Positions 1 through 13,100 of a stretch of DNA of 64,000 nt are shown here, piece by piece (positions within the stretch are counted from its first letter, which is position 1; the number at the start of each line of letters is the position of its first letter). The translations under genes were made by a program, and so were the position numbers. The DNA comes from Apoda limacodes (taxonomy: Eukaryota; Arthropoda; Insecta; Lepidoptera; Limacodidae). A model generated the notes under the pieces. The model did not search any database, was not told the DNA's origin, and was given only the letters and a program-made list of their open reading frames with translations. The DNA lies in contig OX291542.1 of NCBI GenBank assembly GCA_946406115.1, forward strand, positions 26,051,321 to 26,115,320, read 5' to 3'.

Positions 1-962
1 AACGGAAAAATATAATTAAATAATAAATATTAAACAAGTGTCGAAAATCCCGATTTATTGAAAAAAAAATATTAAAATTTCCGGTTTTTACTTAATTGCA
101 TAAAAAAATGTATGAATAGGGCACTTTTTTATTGCTCACATTATTACGATGTTAATAACGCGTTTGATAAAAAAAACTGCATGTCAATATCTTAAATAGT
201 TATGAAAATATTTAAGATTCCGTGCTCGCGGGTGGCGATGGTGGGAATATTGCTCTTGCTTCCGAGCGCTCCGTTCTGCCAAAAAAAACAAACAATAAAC
301 GGCTACACGGATTTTCATACCCAAACGTTATTTTATGTTTAATATAACATATATTTTTTTGTAATATATGAAAATAATATTATAAAAATAAATTAAAATA
401 AAATATTTCTTTTGGAAACATGGTAGACAAATATGTCCATTTTAGTTAACGAATGTCTAAACTGACTAATTTTTTATTTTAGATAAATGTATTTTAAAAT
501 AAAAAATAAATCTGCATCGAAATCACTTAATTGGTAATTGAAATACGTGTTGCAGAAGTTATCAGAAGTCATATTTAATTTTGTATATAGATTTTTGGTT
601 ACTTACTTTGAAAGGTGTACTTGGAAAACTTGTATTATCGTATTGTATTGTGCGTGTTTTTGTATGCTTCAATATATCTTTTTACACTGGTCGAAACGGC
701 ACGTTTTTGCTAGGGTACGCCATAGCGTTAAGGTAGAAATTTAAGAACAGCCATATTTCTACGTTTTAGAAAAATCTTTCCCTACATAGGAGATGAAAAT
801 TATGTTATTATATATGTATTATGTATGAAAATATGAGAATTATGATATTTTTATAGGTAAAAACATATAGTTAAAAACTTTTTTGTTCAAATGTCCTAGC
901 GAATGAAGTCACGGGAATAAGCTAGTAATTATTATAAATAAATAATTCTAAAAATTAAAGCA
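1..962. other. AT-rich 3' flank of FMO gene A
   Basis: Very AT-rich sequence downstream of the FMO gene A stop codon. No gene, RNA or clear repeat is seen. A 68-codon open frame at 538-744 lacks homology cues and has the composition expected of chance AT-rich DNA. Confidence 0.6.
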
Positions 963-968
963 TTTATT
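963..968 (-). promoter_or_regulatory. Candidate polyadenylation signal overlapping the FMO A stop codon
   Basis: On the minus strand the stop TAA (970-968) is followed directly by AATAAATG, so the hexamer AATAAA at 968-963 shares its first base with the stop codon. If used, the 3' UTR would be only a few tens of bases long. No better hexamer was seen in the next 60 bases. Confidence 0.4.
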
Positions 969-1177
969 TAGGGTGTACAGGTATTATGATATTTGCGAGG
1001 TGTTTCTTTTCCGAGGGATCTTGTAAATGTCTCGTTGTCCAAAATCGTATAAACATAATTTCTGTAGCTAAGCAAGTCTTCTAATTTGGCTTCCGTGTCC
1101 ACGAGACGAATCTTGAAAATAACCGGTTGAACTCTTTCTATTCCCGATTGTTTAGATAAATCAGCATAGTACTGGTC
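968..1177 (-). CDS. FMO: FMO A exon 7 (terminal)
   Basis: Acceptor TTTTTTAG precedes GAC at 1177 and the frame runs 69 residues (DQYYADLSKQSGIERVQPV and on) to TAA at 970-968. It aligns with gene B exon 7 but is nine residues longer at the C terminus. Confidence 0.92.
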   Translation of the reverse strand, partial: DQYYADLSKQSGIERVQPVIFKIRLVDTEAKLEDLLSYRNYVYTILDNETFTRSLGKETPRKYHNTCTP

Positions 1178-4100
1178 CTAAAAAATATAAAACATTTAAT
1201 AACATACTGTAATTTTATTTTTAGACTGACGTATCCATAGAGTGCCAACGGAGCCCTATTAATAAGCCTACGATGTCTGTCAGTCTGTCCATGCGTCAAG
1301 GGTGACCGCTTAACGACACACTTTTTGTTCTTGTTTGTGTTCGTAAATTACGTAAATGTTGGTACAGAACGAGTCCGTCTCGCACTTAACCATTTTTTAT
1401 AATTCCTATATAATAGTAGTCCTAAATAGTTACATAATAGGTACCTACACCCAGTTAAAATCCAATTAAACTTTTTTTTCTACCCCGCCTGATAGTAAGC
1501 GGTCACCGCAGCCTATGGACACTTGCAACACCAGGAGTATCACTCGCGCGTTGCCGACCCTTCAGAAATGGGCGAATGGGCGATGGCGAGCGGTGCGATG
1601 GTAGAAAGTAGCCGTGGGCATCATTTGGAACAATTCCGCAGAATACAACCCATTGTACAAGCGGTAGAACACTCACAGAGAGGCAAAATCTCTCCTCAGA
1701 CTTTAGGGCTCGATACCACAAGTGAGTTTGTGATCGTCGACAATTCTCACAGCCCGTCGTTAAACCGAGTCAAAAGGGCCCAGCTGGTATCCGGGTGCAC
1801 CCGCCCAGAGATGACAGCAATACTCCATATGGGGCCGAACTTGCGACTTGTAAAGCAGCACCTTTGCCCTGATGTGAAGTGCTGCTTCGCTCTGTTGAGT
1901 ACACCAAGTTTTTTGGACGCCAGCTTCACCTTTTCTAGCAAATGATCTCGGAACTGAACATCGCTGGAGATGTTAACACCAAGGATCCCCATGCTCTTGG
2001 AGATGGAGAGGGAAGTGTTCTGGAATTGTGATACCACAGTGAATGGGGTTTTCTTAGCGGTGGACGCGCAGACTTGTGTCTTTGTAGGGTTGAATTGGAC
2101 CAAGTTTTCCCGTCCCCAGTCAGAGACCTTGGACAGACTGATCTCAATTTGAGACACAAGTTCTTCACGTTTTTCCTTCACAACGGAACGAGGGATGCTT
2201 GCACGACCCGTGTAATAAGCGTCTCAAGTACTGTCATCTGCATAGCAATGTAAGTTGTTGATGTCCAACATATCATTGATGTGCAGTAGAAACAACGTAG
2301 GAAACAGCACAGAGCCTTGCGGAACACCAGCAGTAATGTCCATACGGCTCGTATGCGTCTGCCGGACACAAAGCTGGCGACCCATTTGCACAAACCCTCG
2401 GGCACTCCGTAAGATGGCAACTTCGATGAAAGACCCCGGTGCCAGACCCGATCGAACGCCTTCGCTATGTCCAGGCTACATGCCAATGCCTGCCCCTGAC
2501 TCTCAATTGCTAGTGCCCATCGGTGTGTGGGATACACTAGAAGGTCACCAGTCGAGCGAAAGCCATATTGACAGTCGCTGATCAGATCGTGTTTTTCTAG
2601 GTGTCTTAGAAGCTGTGTGTTGATCACCCGCTCCATCACCTTGGAGAGGAGAGAGGTAATAGTGATAGGATCAGTAATTCGATGAATCTGATCTTTCGCC
2701 CTTTTTGGGCACCGGGTGCACATTCGCAGTCTTCCATAAAGAAGGAAATTGCCTAGTATGGTAGGAAAGCGTAAAGAGGCGCGTGAGTACAGGACATAAC
2801 ACAGGAGCTCACTGTTTAAGAACCACTGCTGGTATACCGTCTAGCCCACTCGACTTATTAACGTCTGGAGAAAGCAACACCCGCCGGACCCTTATTATAT
2901 TTTTACCCTATTACCTTAAATTATAAACATCAAAATGGTCGAATATCAAAACTACAGTCGCCATATTGAAATGGTGAAAACTTACAACGACACCAACGAC
3001 CAATCACCCAAGGTCAGAAGGTCAGAAAAGTTAGTTGCGCTATAAGTGACACCGAGAAGTTTTATTCTGATTCAGAACCAAGAGATTATTCAAATATTAT
3101 TTGAAACCGCTCACACAGAAATCCCACTGTATATGTATATTTATAGATATTTTTATAGGACGCTAAAATGTACCTCCTCGCCAGCTAGAAGGTGTACATC
3201 AGACATGGGGCGGCCTTTTGATCGTATCGTGTCAGCACGTTTTTGCCATTCAGCCTTCATTTCTTCTTTAGAGGGTAAAGTGAAGTTACCCTTAATAAGT
3301 GCAGTGGCATAACGAGCCTGGACATAAAGAAAATCATTAAACATTTTAATGAAAATATTTTTTTGTAAGCGACATTTAAAGGCAACGAAAAGAGAATATA
3401 AAGGTAAATTGTTCACAGTAGCATAAAATTTTCAGTGAGTAAATCAAGTCAAAACAAATAATAAAAAAAACATGCAGATACTAACTACAATATAGCTTTA
3501 ACGTCTGTTATTAGCAAAAGCACATTGCATTAAAGAGAAAAAAGAAAACGAGAAACTCAAGATATCTACTGGTGCCATTGCATAAAAGCGTGGACTTGAC
3601 TTGCCCGTACGAAAAGGAACAAATCTTACCTGAGCATCCAGAGCTACGACAAGACAAGCGCGGACGACCAGACCCATAATTATCATCGAAGGCTGGTTAA
3701 TATTCACCATGTATTTGTACAGAGGAGTCACGCTGCGCGATGTCAAATTCAACTCACTGCTCTCATCTAAGAACGGATAGTAATACTGAAAGCCTACAAA
3801 AAAAAGAAAAAGTTGTTGTTATATATTGAAAAACTCGGACAAGAGCGAGTCTTTGTATTGAAGTTAAAGACATTCTGCCACATCGCTATACGATACTTTC
3901 ACGTGTTCCTGAGAAAAAGGGTCTTGACAGATACTCAGACACACTGGCAACAATGTAAAAAAGACGGGACCCTACGGACCATGACCAACACGGGTTAAGG
4001 CTATGGCATACCCTAAACAAAGCGTGCTCGACCAGTGTACAAAGGCATATTACACTATTGAAGCATACAAAGAGTCACAGTTCCACTTACAATAGGCACT

Positions 4101-7100
4101 GACCGCACGTTAAAAATCTCGATTTTCTCGGATTTTTGACAGTATACAATTCAAATATTTGTTTAGAAGTATAACATGAGCAAATTTGGTTGGTCATATT
4201 CATATATATTTTATGAAATAAGAATTAAGAGAAAATTTATCTTAGTTTTCCAAACAATTTGAATTAAAGCCAAAAAATATAGTGTCCGATATTTTTTTCT
4301 AAATGTTTTAATAGTCAAATTATTATAATATTAGCAAATCCACTTTATTAAGGTTTGAACTACAACAAAATTATTCAAATTCTTGCAAACTTAACTCGTT
4401 TGGGTATGCCATCACCCGAGTTAACTAAATTATCCCAATCTATCCATTGTAAGAACAAACTCGGAGCTCATTTTTGTGGCAATGGCCTATAGATTTTGAC
4501 ACGATGGTGTTTATAAATGTATGTAAATGTCATATCTATCTATGTTTTTAGAGGGGTTTCTACAAGGATTTTTTTTCAGGGGTTTAGTCCACAGTTTGAG
4601 GAAAAGTTCATAAATATAACACTACTACTTCGGGTGATTTGAACTCCTTAACCTATGGTTTGAATGTAGAAATTCAAGGTTTTTATCCCAAGAAGGGGAT
4701 AACCAGTGGCTGAATAAACACCCGCATCACACTATAGGGGACAGCCTCTTTTTCAACCACTTTGGTACTGCGTAACAGGAGGGCAAGCTCGTCCCTGCAA
4801 CACTGCTTCTTGTCCAGTGCATCTGGGGACTAATGTGGTTTTCTATAATTATGTCCCATACGTAGTAAATTTCTAGCTTAAAAGTAATAAGCGGTAAAGT
4901 AAAAAAAAAAATCGAGGTTGGTAGAAGTCGGGCTACACCGCTAGTTTTGTTTTGTGAACAAGATCATTTTCAAGGAGGTTAATTAGTGAACTGCGAACTG
5001 GTCGGTAAAGAAGGCCTTATGTTGCCTGTAGTTTTAAAAGTTATTTTTAAAGAATTTGTACTTCGTGATTCCTCTGGATCGTCCACGTCCATGTGAATAA
5101 AATTCGAATCATTTTAAGGCAGGTTTCATACATCGATGTAGATGGCAGCGAAGCGAAAATAGTCGATGTTCGTTTTCTTCATTGGTCTTTTTACCAAATA
5201 TGTTTGGGTTGGTGTAATTTTTTGCTCTTCTTTCTTCCTATAGTTCGATAAGAACATTTTTTTGCTCTGATGGTCAATTTTCGTTGATCGTTAATGTAAT
5301 ACAGCAAAGATAGCATGCCAATAATCAGTAAATCTTTCTTTCTCAAAGTTACCTAACTGGACTATTGGCCCTAAGTATGTGTATTCGTCAAAAACTTCCT
5401 GAGTAGCGTTCCCAACAACAACCGATATTGTATAGGCGCGACATGGACATTGAACATTACCTTCGTTTTATCCAGATTTATTTTAAGGTCCACCTGTTAG
5501 GAAAATTTTAAACTATTTGTCTTGACTTTAGGTTGATATTGAAAGTTTATGATAATGTTAATAAGTTAGGAAGCCAACCACAGTATTGCCTGTCCGCGAT
5601 TCTATGTATTCATTATACTACTGTCTGAACATGTTTCTCATGTTGCTATTTTTCTAGAAGGCCCAGGCTAGCCCAGGTACGACGAGGAAAACTCGTTCAT
5701 CGAATTCAAAGTGTTGAATGACTAAATTCGGGCCTCAAAGATTAGCACGATAAACACAATTTTAGAGTCGCGTACAGAAGATACGATCAGGTTGTTATAA
5801 AGCCTGACTGGTCACGAACAATTATACAGCAATTTTTTTCGTAAATAGTTTGCACTGTGAATTGATTTGTTGCACTTGGTACGCATCTTCTAAGCAGGTG
5901 CGTTGCATGCGAGACAAATTCGCCCTTTCTGCGAATTGTCTTCATGTAATTGTATTTATTTTATTTTATTTTATTTATTTTTATGCAGGAATGTATGTAT
6001 ATGTATCTATTAATTTTATATATATTATTTCTAAAGTATTATATATCACATATAAGTCTCGTCCTTGAGATGTGCACACCTTACTAAATTTTCTTGTATT
6101 CATTATTTCCCTAACCAAAGGTTGCCTGGAAGAAATCGCTTAGTTAGCGATAAGACCGCCTATTGTACTTTTTTTTTTTAAAGGTTTTAATGTGTGTCTT
6201 ACTTACTGTGCCATAAAGAATATTATTATTATTATGATAATTGCAAGAAACTCACCTGTACAATAAATAACATCGTCAATCTCTTCATAGGTACCATCGA
6301 CAAAGGTAACTCCTGTTTCGTTGAAGTTTTTTATATCCGGTTTCATAAAATAATTAGATGGGAATTTTGTTTTGAATTTAACAGGGGAATGGTGGCTGTG
6401 AACGAGCTTCCTGGTGACAGTGGCAACGTCCAGTCCGATATCCATTCCTGAAGGTCCAGCACCAACAATAAGCACGCGCCGGCATTTGTAGACATCTGGT
6501 TCTCTGTAGTCGTGACTGTGTATTATAGTTCCTGAAATTTTGCACAAAAGTATCACTATTAGCTTTTAATATGAAAAGAGGACTATACTCTGCAGTGGAA
6601 AAGTATGAAAAGAAATGGCAAATATATTTCGTATTTCAAATCAGTGAGTTCTAACATTAAAGAATATGCAGCTTTTAATAGTAGAATGTATATTTGAAAC
6701 GAATGTTTTTCAAGTAGGATTAATTAAATCGTGTGGATAATATCATAAAAAAAACTACTTACTTTATTACAATGAAATTATCATAGAATTCAAATATGAT
6801 GTATTTATAATATATAAATAATTTTTGATTGCGAAAACATTAAAATACATTGGACAACTGGGTCATACTAAACATGAAAACTACACAGAATGGTAATTAT
6901 TTCTGATAGAAGCACCACACTTATGGCTTATCATGGATGTGTTGCATCAGTCATGAGATACGGAATTGTCTTATGGGGTAATCGTAATGAAAAGTAAACA
7001 GAGTATTTATTATACACAAAAGATGCATAAGAGCAATTTGTACCATAGGACCTCTGGAGTCATGTAAGAAACATTTTATGAAACTCAAAATTCTAACGAT

Positions 7101-10100
7101 ACCCTGTCTATATATTTACAAAGTACTTTGTTTTGTCAAGAGGCAAAAAAGCAGGTGAGGTCTGAGGTTAGCTTTAATATCAGGTGACCAAACAAACTAT
7201 TACTACCAAAGGCCAAAACATCATTGTATGACATAAATTGCTCTCGTATGATGGTAAAAATTTATTATAAATTGCCAATGGAGTTAAGTAAGCTGCCTTA
7301 TAATTTATTTAAGAATCGAAAGAACAACTGGGTGTGTGAAAGATGTTTTTATTCTGTAAATGATTACTTAATGTTTAAAAGCTTTCAGGAATTTAAGTAG
7401 GTACATTTCCAACTTAATCATCTATAATATTTAATTTTATTTAAAAGTTGATTATTTTATCGATTGGATTATAACTAAATACAAAAAAAAATTTTTGCAT
7501 GTCTACTGAGTATGACTGAATGCGTAGTACTACTTAAATTTATAACACCTTTACTTTAATGTGGTTAACATTCTAGGCAAATAAAGTCATTTGTATTTGT
7601 ATGAATGGATAATGGCTATATCAGTCCGGTTACTAAAAGTGTTGTCGTGTCTGTTGAATTTCACCCAGTCTATGCACGCACGGATGCGAAGCAGGAAGAA
7701 TTTCGTTTAATGACCGGTCACTATTTGTCTCTTTTGCACGCGCATAATTATTTGCCGTCGCGCTCGCACAGATGCGATGACCGACCGTTGTCATTATAAA
7801 TTACTACTATTTTGACAACTGACATAGGCTAAAAAGTAAAAGGTCAATGTACGAAATTCTTTGTGCTTTGCGTCCGTGTAGAAGAAATCAGTCTTTCTAT
7901 TACACTGAACATAAATCATAGGTAATAAGATGATGTTAATACCTTTAAAAAGTTTCTCTCCAGGAATATCAGGCAAGTTAGGTTTGCTAAAGTGTCCAAT
8001 ACCGACAATGACAAAATCAAATTCTTCACGGAATTCTTCTCCGCTAGGAATGTACTTATACTTTACTTTCCATACATTATTAACTCTTTTAACTGATGTT
8101 ATCATGTGCAGTAACTGAAAAAGATACCCAAGGATCAATAAAATTATTTGATCACGAAAAGATGTTTCGAATTTTATTTTTACGGCTTCGTATCTTTGAA
8201 AAAAAAAACCTTACTCTCGTGTTTGTCTGTATGTCTGAGGTATGTTAAAAAAAAATATTCAAGATTTTACTACCGCCACTTTGTAGGCCAAATTAATGTC
8301 TATATCCATGCCAAATTACAGGTTTCTAGTAAATACTAAAAGTCTCTAAGCTACACCGTGGGCAGACGGAATGTCCTTGAAACATATATTTTTTTACTTT
8401 TATATGTGTCCTTGCAAGTTTACAATCCAAAAAAATCAGATAGCTGTAGCTTTATCTATATTTTACAGTTACTTTTTAGTAAAATTTGTAAAAAAATCTC
8501 TAATACGTAGTTAAAGGTATATATTCGTCGGACATAGAAGATGATAAATACAATAATAATAAATTCAAAGTTATTATTAGTTTGAACAAGACGCGAGCCT
8601 TTAACTACAAATCAGGCCTCGATGCTGACATACTTTTTAGTGGCTGGCTATATTAAAATTTAAGCCCGACTAGATTGATAATGAAAAGTGCATTTTGATA
8701 ATTCGACAATATTAAGCAATGTTGCCGAATAACAACAAATTACAAAAATCTTCACACAATACCTGTCTACCTTGTAATTTTAAATGCTGATTTAGTTCAA
8801 TCGGGTTCAAAAGTAAATGGCCAGCTGCCATAAATTGAGGAGTTTGCATCGGGCGTGTTGAGAAATATGGATTCGCGTGGTCAATCTTGAATATATTGTT
8901 TATCATTTTATTGCCGAACTATTTATTAGCTTTTACCTTAATGTGGTTTTCTAATTCAAAGTGCTTTGAGTAGGCCTTTACGTATTCGTAGTAAACGTCC
9001 CAAGTTGGAAAAGAAGGCATGTCGTCCGGAATTGGGAAACCTTTTAGCTCCATAGCAGGCTTAGGTAAATTTGTTCTGTAAATAAATAAATTGTGTGCAT
9101 ATCAGTATATGTATATGTATATTTTTATTCCAATAAAGAGTTTCCACGGGAATAAATTCATACTCATTATCTGTACCATCACTTAACGGAGCAAAATAAA
9201 ATTTTTATTTTTGAAAAGCTTCGTAATCGGTATAGTAAAATTTAATTTATTCTAATTTTTTGATATATAATGAATGTTCGAAGCTACAAATCCATAGATA
9301 CCTCACTAGAAGGTTTGATGAAAAAAAAAATTTGAGTTTCAGATCAAAGTATGGGGAACTCCAAAAATTAATTGTTTTTTTTCTATTTTTGTGTGAAAAT
9401 CTTAATGCGGTTCACAGAATACATCTACTTACCAAGTTTCAACAGTATAGTTCTTATAGTTTCGGAAAAAACTGCCTGTGACATACGGACGGACAGACAG
9501 ACAGACATGACGAATCTATAAGGGTTCCGTTTTTTGCCATTTGGCTACGGAACCCTATAAAGCATTAAGTTACACATTGAGCCGTTAAAGATTATAAGCA
9601 AAAATTATTCTGTCTGGTTGATTATATATTGGAAGTACCAGTAGTCTTTAACGTAAATCCATACTAATAATATAAATGCGAAATAGGATGCTTTTAATTC
9701 CGAAAAATTCAAAAGTTCCTGCGGTAATAACTATAACTGAGCTAAAACGATCTATAGCGAGTTTGGAGTTAACATTCCAAGCTGATAACCAAATTTTGAA
9801 CGTGTGGAGCCGCTGGCTAAAGCTAGTCACAAATAAATTCATTAAAATCTTAATTATATTACACAATATATCGAAAATCTGTTTTAATAACTTTGTAGCT
9901 TTATAGTCACTTTACATTTTGTGTAATAAGCCATGTTTCCACTGTCAGTAATCAAGGAGTTATGGAATAAAATAAAAGAAGTAGAGGTTCGGAATATTTT
10001 TTTTCGAAGCAAATTTTTAAATGATATCTAAATCAAAGTTCCGTAACTATCTGGTATAGTTTTTATTGGGATTGCTTGGTCCACAATAAAAAAAGTGTTT

Positions 10101-13100
10101 GCCCACCCTTGGGTAGAATAGCTAACGTACCACGTATCTAGGTATACGTTTACGTTATACGTAGGTAGACAAACTCATATCTCAGAACAAAAATTGTATA
10201 ACAACACTTTTCCCTACTCGAAATAATGCGTGCAGTTTTTTAATATTAGCATGGAGTCAAAAACTAGCTTTTGCCAGTGCCTCCACACGCCCTAAATTGG
10301 GCTATCGGTGTGTGATTCTTACTTCAACTCCTTAATTATACTAATAAAATTTGCTGTAGCAAGCTGTAGCTGTAGCTCTAGTTCGTTTAAGTTCGGTCAT
10401 AGTTCTTCTCACAGGATCTTTTGAATTTTTTGGGATAAAAACTTTTAAATGTCCATCCCCGGGACTCAAACTAACTTAAACCAAATTTTATGTATATCGG
10501 TTTAGCAGTTAAGGCGTGAAGAAGAAGAACAGACAGACAGACCGAATTACTTTCGCATTTATAATATTAGTGTAGATTAGTATAGATTTGGTATCGAGAT
10601 AGTTTGAGTTCCGGGGAAGGACATAGGATAGTTTTTATACCGAAAAATTCAAATGTTCACGCGGGAATAACTATAACCGAGCTTAAACGAACTAAAGCTA
10701 CAGCTATAGGTTAATATAGTAAACTTAATAAGTATAATTAACGAGTTGACGTAAGAATACCTCGCCGATAACCAAATTCAGGGCGGGTGGTGCCACTGGC
10801 AAAAGCTAGTTTTTGTATCCATGCTAATATTATAAATGCAATAGTAACTCTATCCGGTCTATAATTCTTACCCCTACTTGTATCCTACTCTTTTTATACA
10901 GGGTCAATTAGGTTACGACACTTTGGAGCTTAGGAGGTCTCTAGAACTGACGAAATTTGCTCTTGGTATCATAAGAAACAAAATAGACTGTGCGGCACTC
11001 GTCGAAGCGTTTCTAAGACTTGCTGTGCCCAATGCTCATACAATAGGTAGACTATGCGAGAGAACCCACTGCGTGGTGGCCGGCGGAGCGCGCGCGCGCC
11101 CTTCTCGGCTCGGTGCTCGCCACAGCACCACGGTGTGATCTATTTGCGAGTGGAGTAGCAAGCCAGATGAGTGAGTGCAAGAGAATATGTGAGATGGATG
11201 CAAGAGAAACTAGCGTAAATATAAACTAAGTTGTGAATAAAATTAATACATGTATTATTATTAGATTTTTATTATTTTAATAAATTATTTAAATATGAAA
11301 ATAATAATATTATATTTATTTTAAAGTGATGATTTTTAAGTAAGTACTAATTTTTATTTAACATTTGTAACGCTTTGGTATGATTGTTTGCTGTCATGTT
11401 ATAAATTGGAAATAAACAAATAAATCTGTCCGTCTGTCTGTAACCTTTTCACGCTTAAACCACTGAACGGATTAAGATGAGATTTAGATTGTAGTCCGAG
11501 TCCCGGGAAACGACATAGGCTACTAAAAACCGTGAAGTGTGAGTCGGTTTTTTTTCTAAGTATAATTCTTCTGCACTTGTGTTTGTCACCTAACTCCTAC
11601 TAAACGGCTGGAACGATTTAGGTAAAACTTTGTCTGTATGACTACAGTCGCTGTGTCACTGATCTTCTCCTAAATGGCAGGTAAGATTTAAATTATATTT
11701 TTTGTGTTCGTTTGAGTGGGTCCCTGCAAGGTTTAAATTCACAAATGGACCCGGTAGGTGGCGCTACAATCGGTGTGTCCCTGATCTCCTAAACAGCAGG
11801 GATGATTTTAATGATATTTTTTGTGTACAATCAAGTGGGTCCCTGCAAAAATCTTGCAACACAATTGGAACTACCGGTTCCAATGTCCCTGATCTTCTTA
11901 ACGTCAGGGATGATTTTATTGATCTTTTCCTAAACGCCAAAGTTTGAATGTACGATAGTGATTTCAACATTCACTGTATTGAATGCGACTCCATTTTTAT
12001 CATATTCCACAAATCCAATCATTGTGGAATTTGTGGCTTGTTAACGACACATTACATAGAACGTAAAAAACGTATAGAAAGGGCTAGCTTTTGATTTTAA
12101 ATCAAAAGGCATTAAAGAAAGGGTTCCCGCCAATACTTCTTCGATAGAAGATTTGGAAGAAAATGAATTATTAAATAATTTAAACCATTGAGGCCATATA
12201 GTGTAAAAAGTGAGATATCCAAAAATATATAAATTCGTTAGAAGTAATTATTAAGATGAAATTTGGCAAGGACATAGTTTGAATCCCACGGAAGAACGTA
12301 GGTCACTTGAAAACGTCAAGTGTGAGTCAGTTTTTTTGAAGTGAAAACTTCTTTAGCGGCGTTGTGTACTTTTTTTGGTATGGGTAAAAAATGTTAAACT
12401 CGCGTCAGGTCACGTGTCCTGATCGTGAAAATTCGTAAGACTGATGGAGAGTAGACAGCTGGCGCGGCGTAGGAGAGGGAGTATCCCCCTCTCTTTCTAC
12501 GGCGCGACGAAAATGTATGCCTGCGCCTGCTGTTTCGTTTAGGCGGCGCAGGGCGCTTGCGCGAATGGTTGTGTGTGTTTACATGTTACAGCGTGCTACG
12601 CGCATCCATGGATGGTGACAGCAGATGGCTCGACCGTCTGTGTAGTGGCCATACTGCTGTGTATTCGTAAAATTCGTGTATATAAAGTGTTTAAGATATG
12701 GAAATTGAACAAAGTGCATCTTTGTCTTTGTAAAATACGGAAACCGTAATGCCACGCCTATTATAATTTTTATTTTTAGTATTCGCGATTATGATTAGTA
12801 CCGGGAGGTTGGATATGGAATTTTAATTCTATGACAGATTGCAATGTCAAATATACTACGTCAAAAAAGTAAATAAACAAACATTATTATTTCTTGACAA
12901 TGTCAAAGACATGTCTTGTGACATATTTGAGTGTTAAGCGCGAATCGTGTGTAAAGGTTTTCACTTCTGCCGACACTTTCGGAGTGCAACTCGTTTTTTT
13001 TTCTATAACTGAGGAGTTGCCGTTGAAATCCTACACCGATAACCGAATTCAGCGCGGGTAAAACCTAGTTAAGTATATTTTGACCATGCTAGTCAAACAT

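Noticed and set aside
10878..11138. 86-codon plus-strand frame as a host gene
   Set aside because: Its text is that of a LINE C-terminal region and the later part is low-complexity GC-rich sequence.
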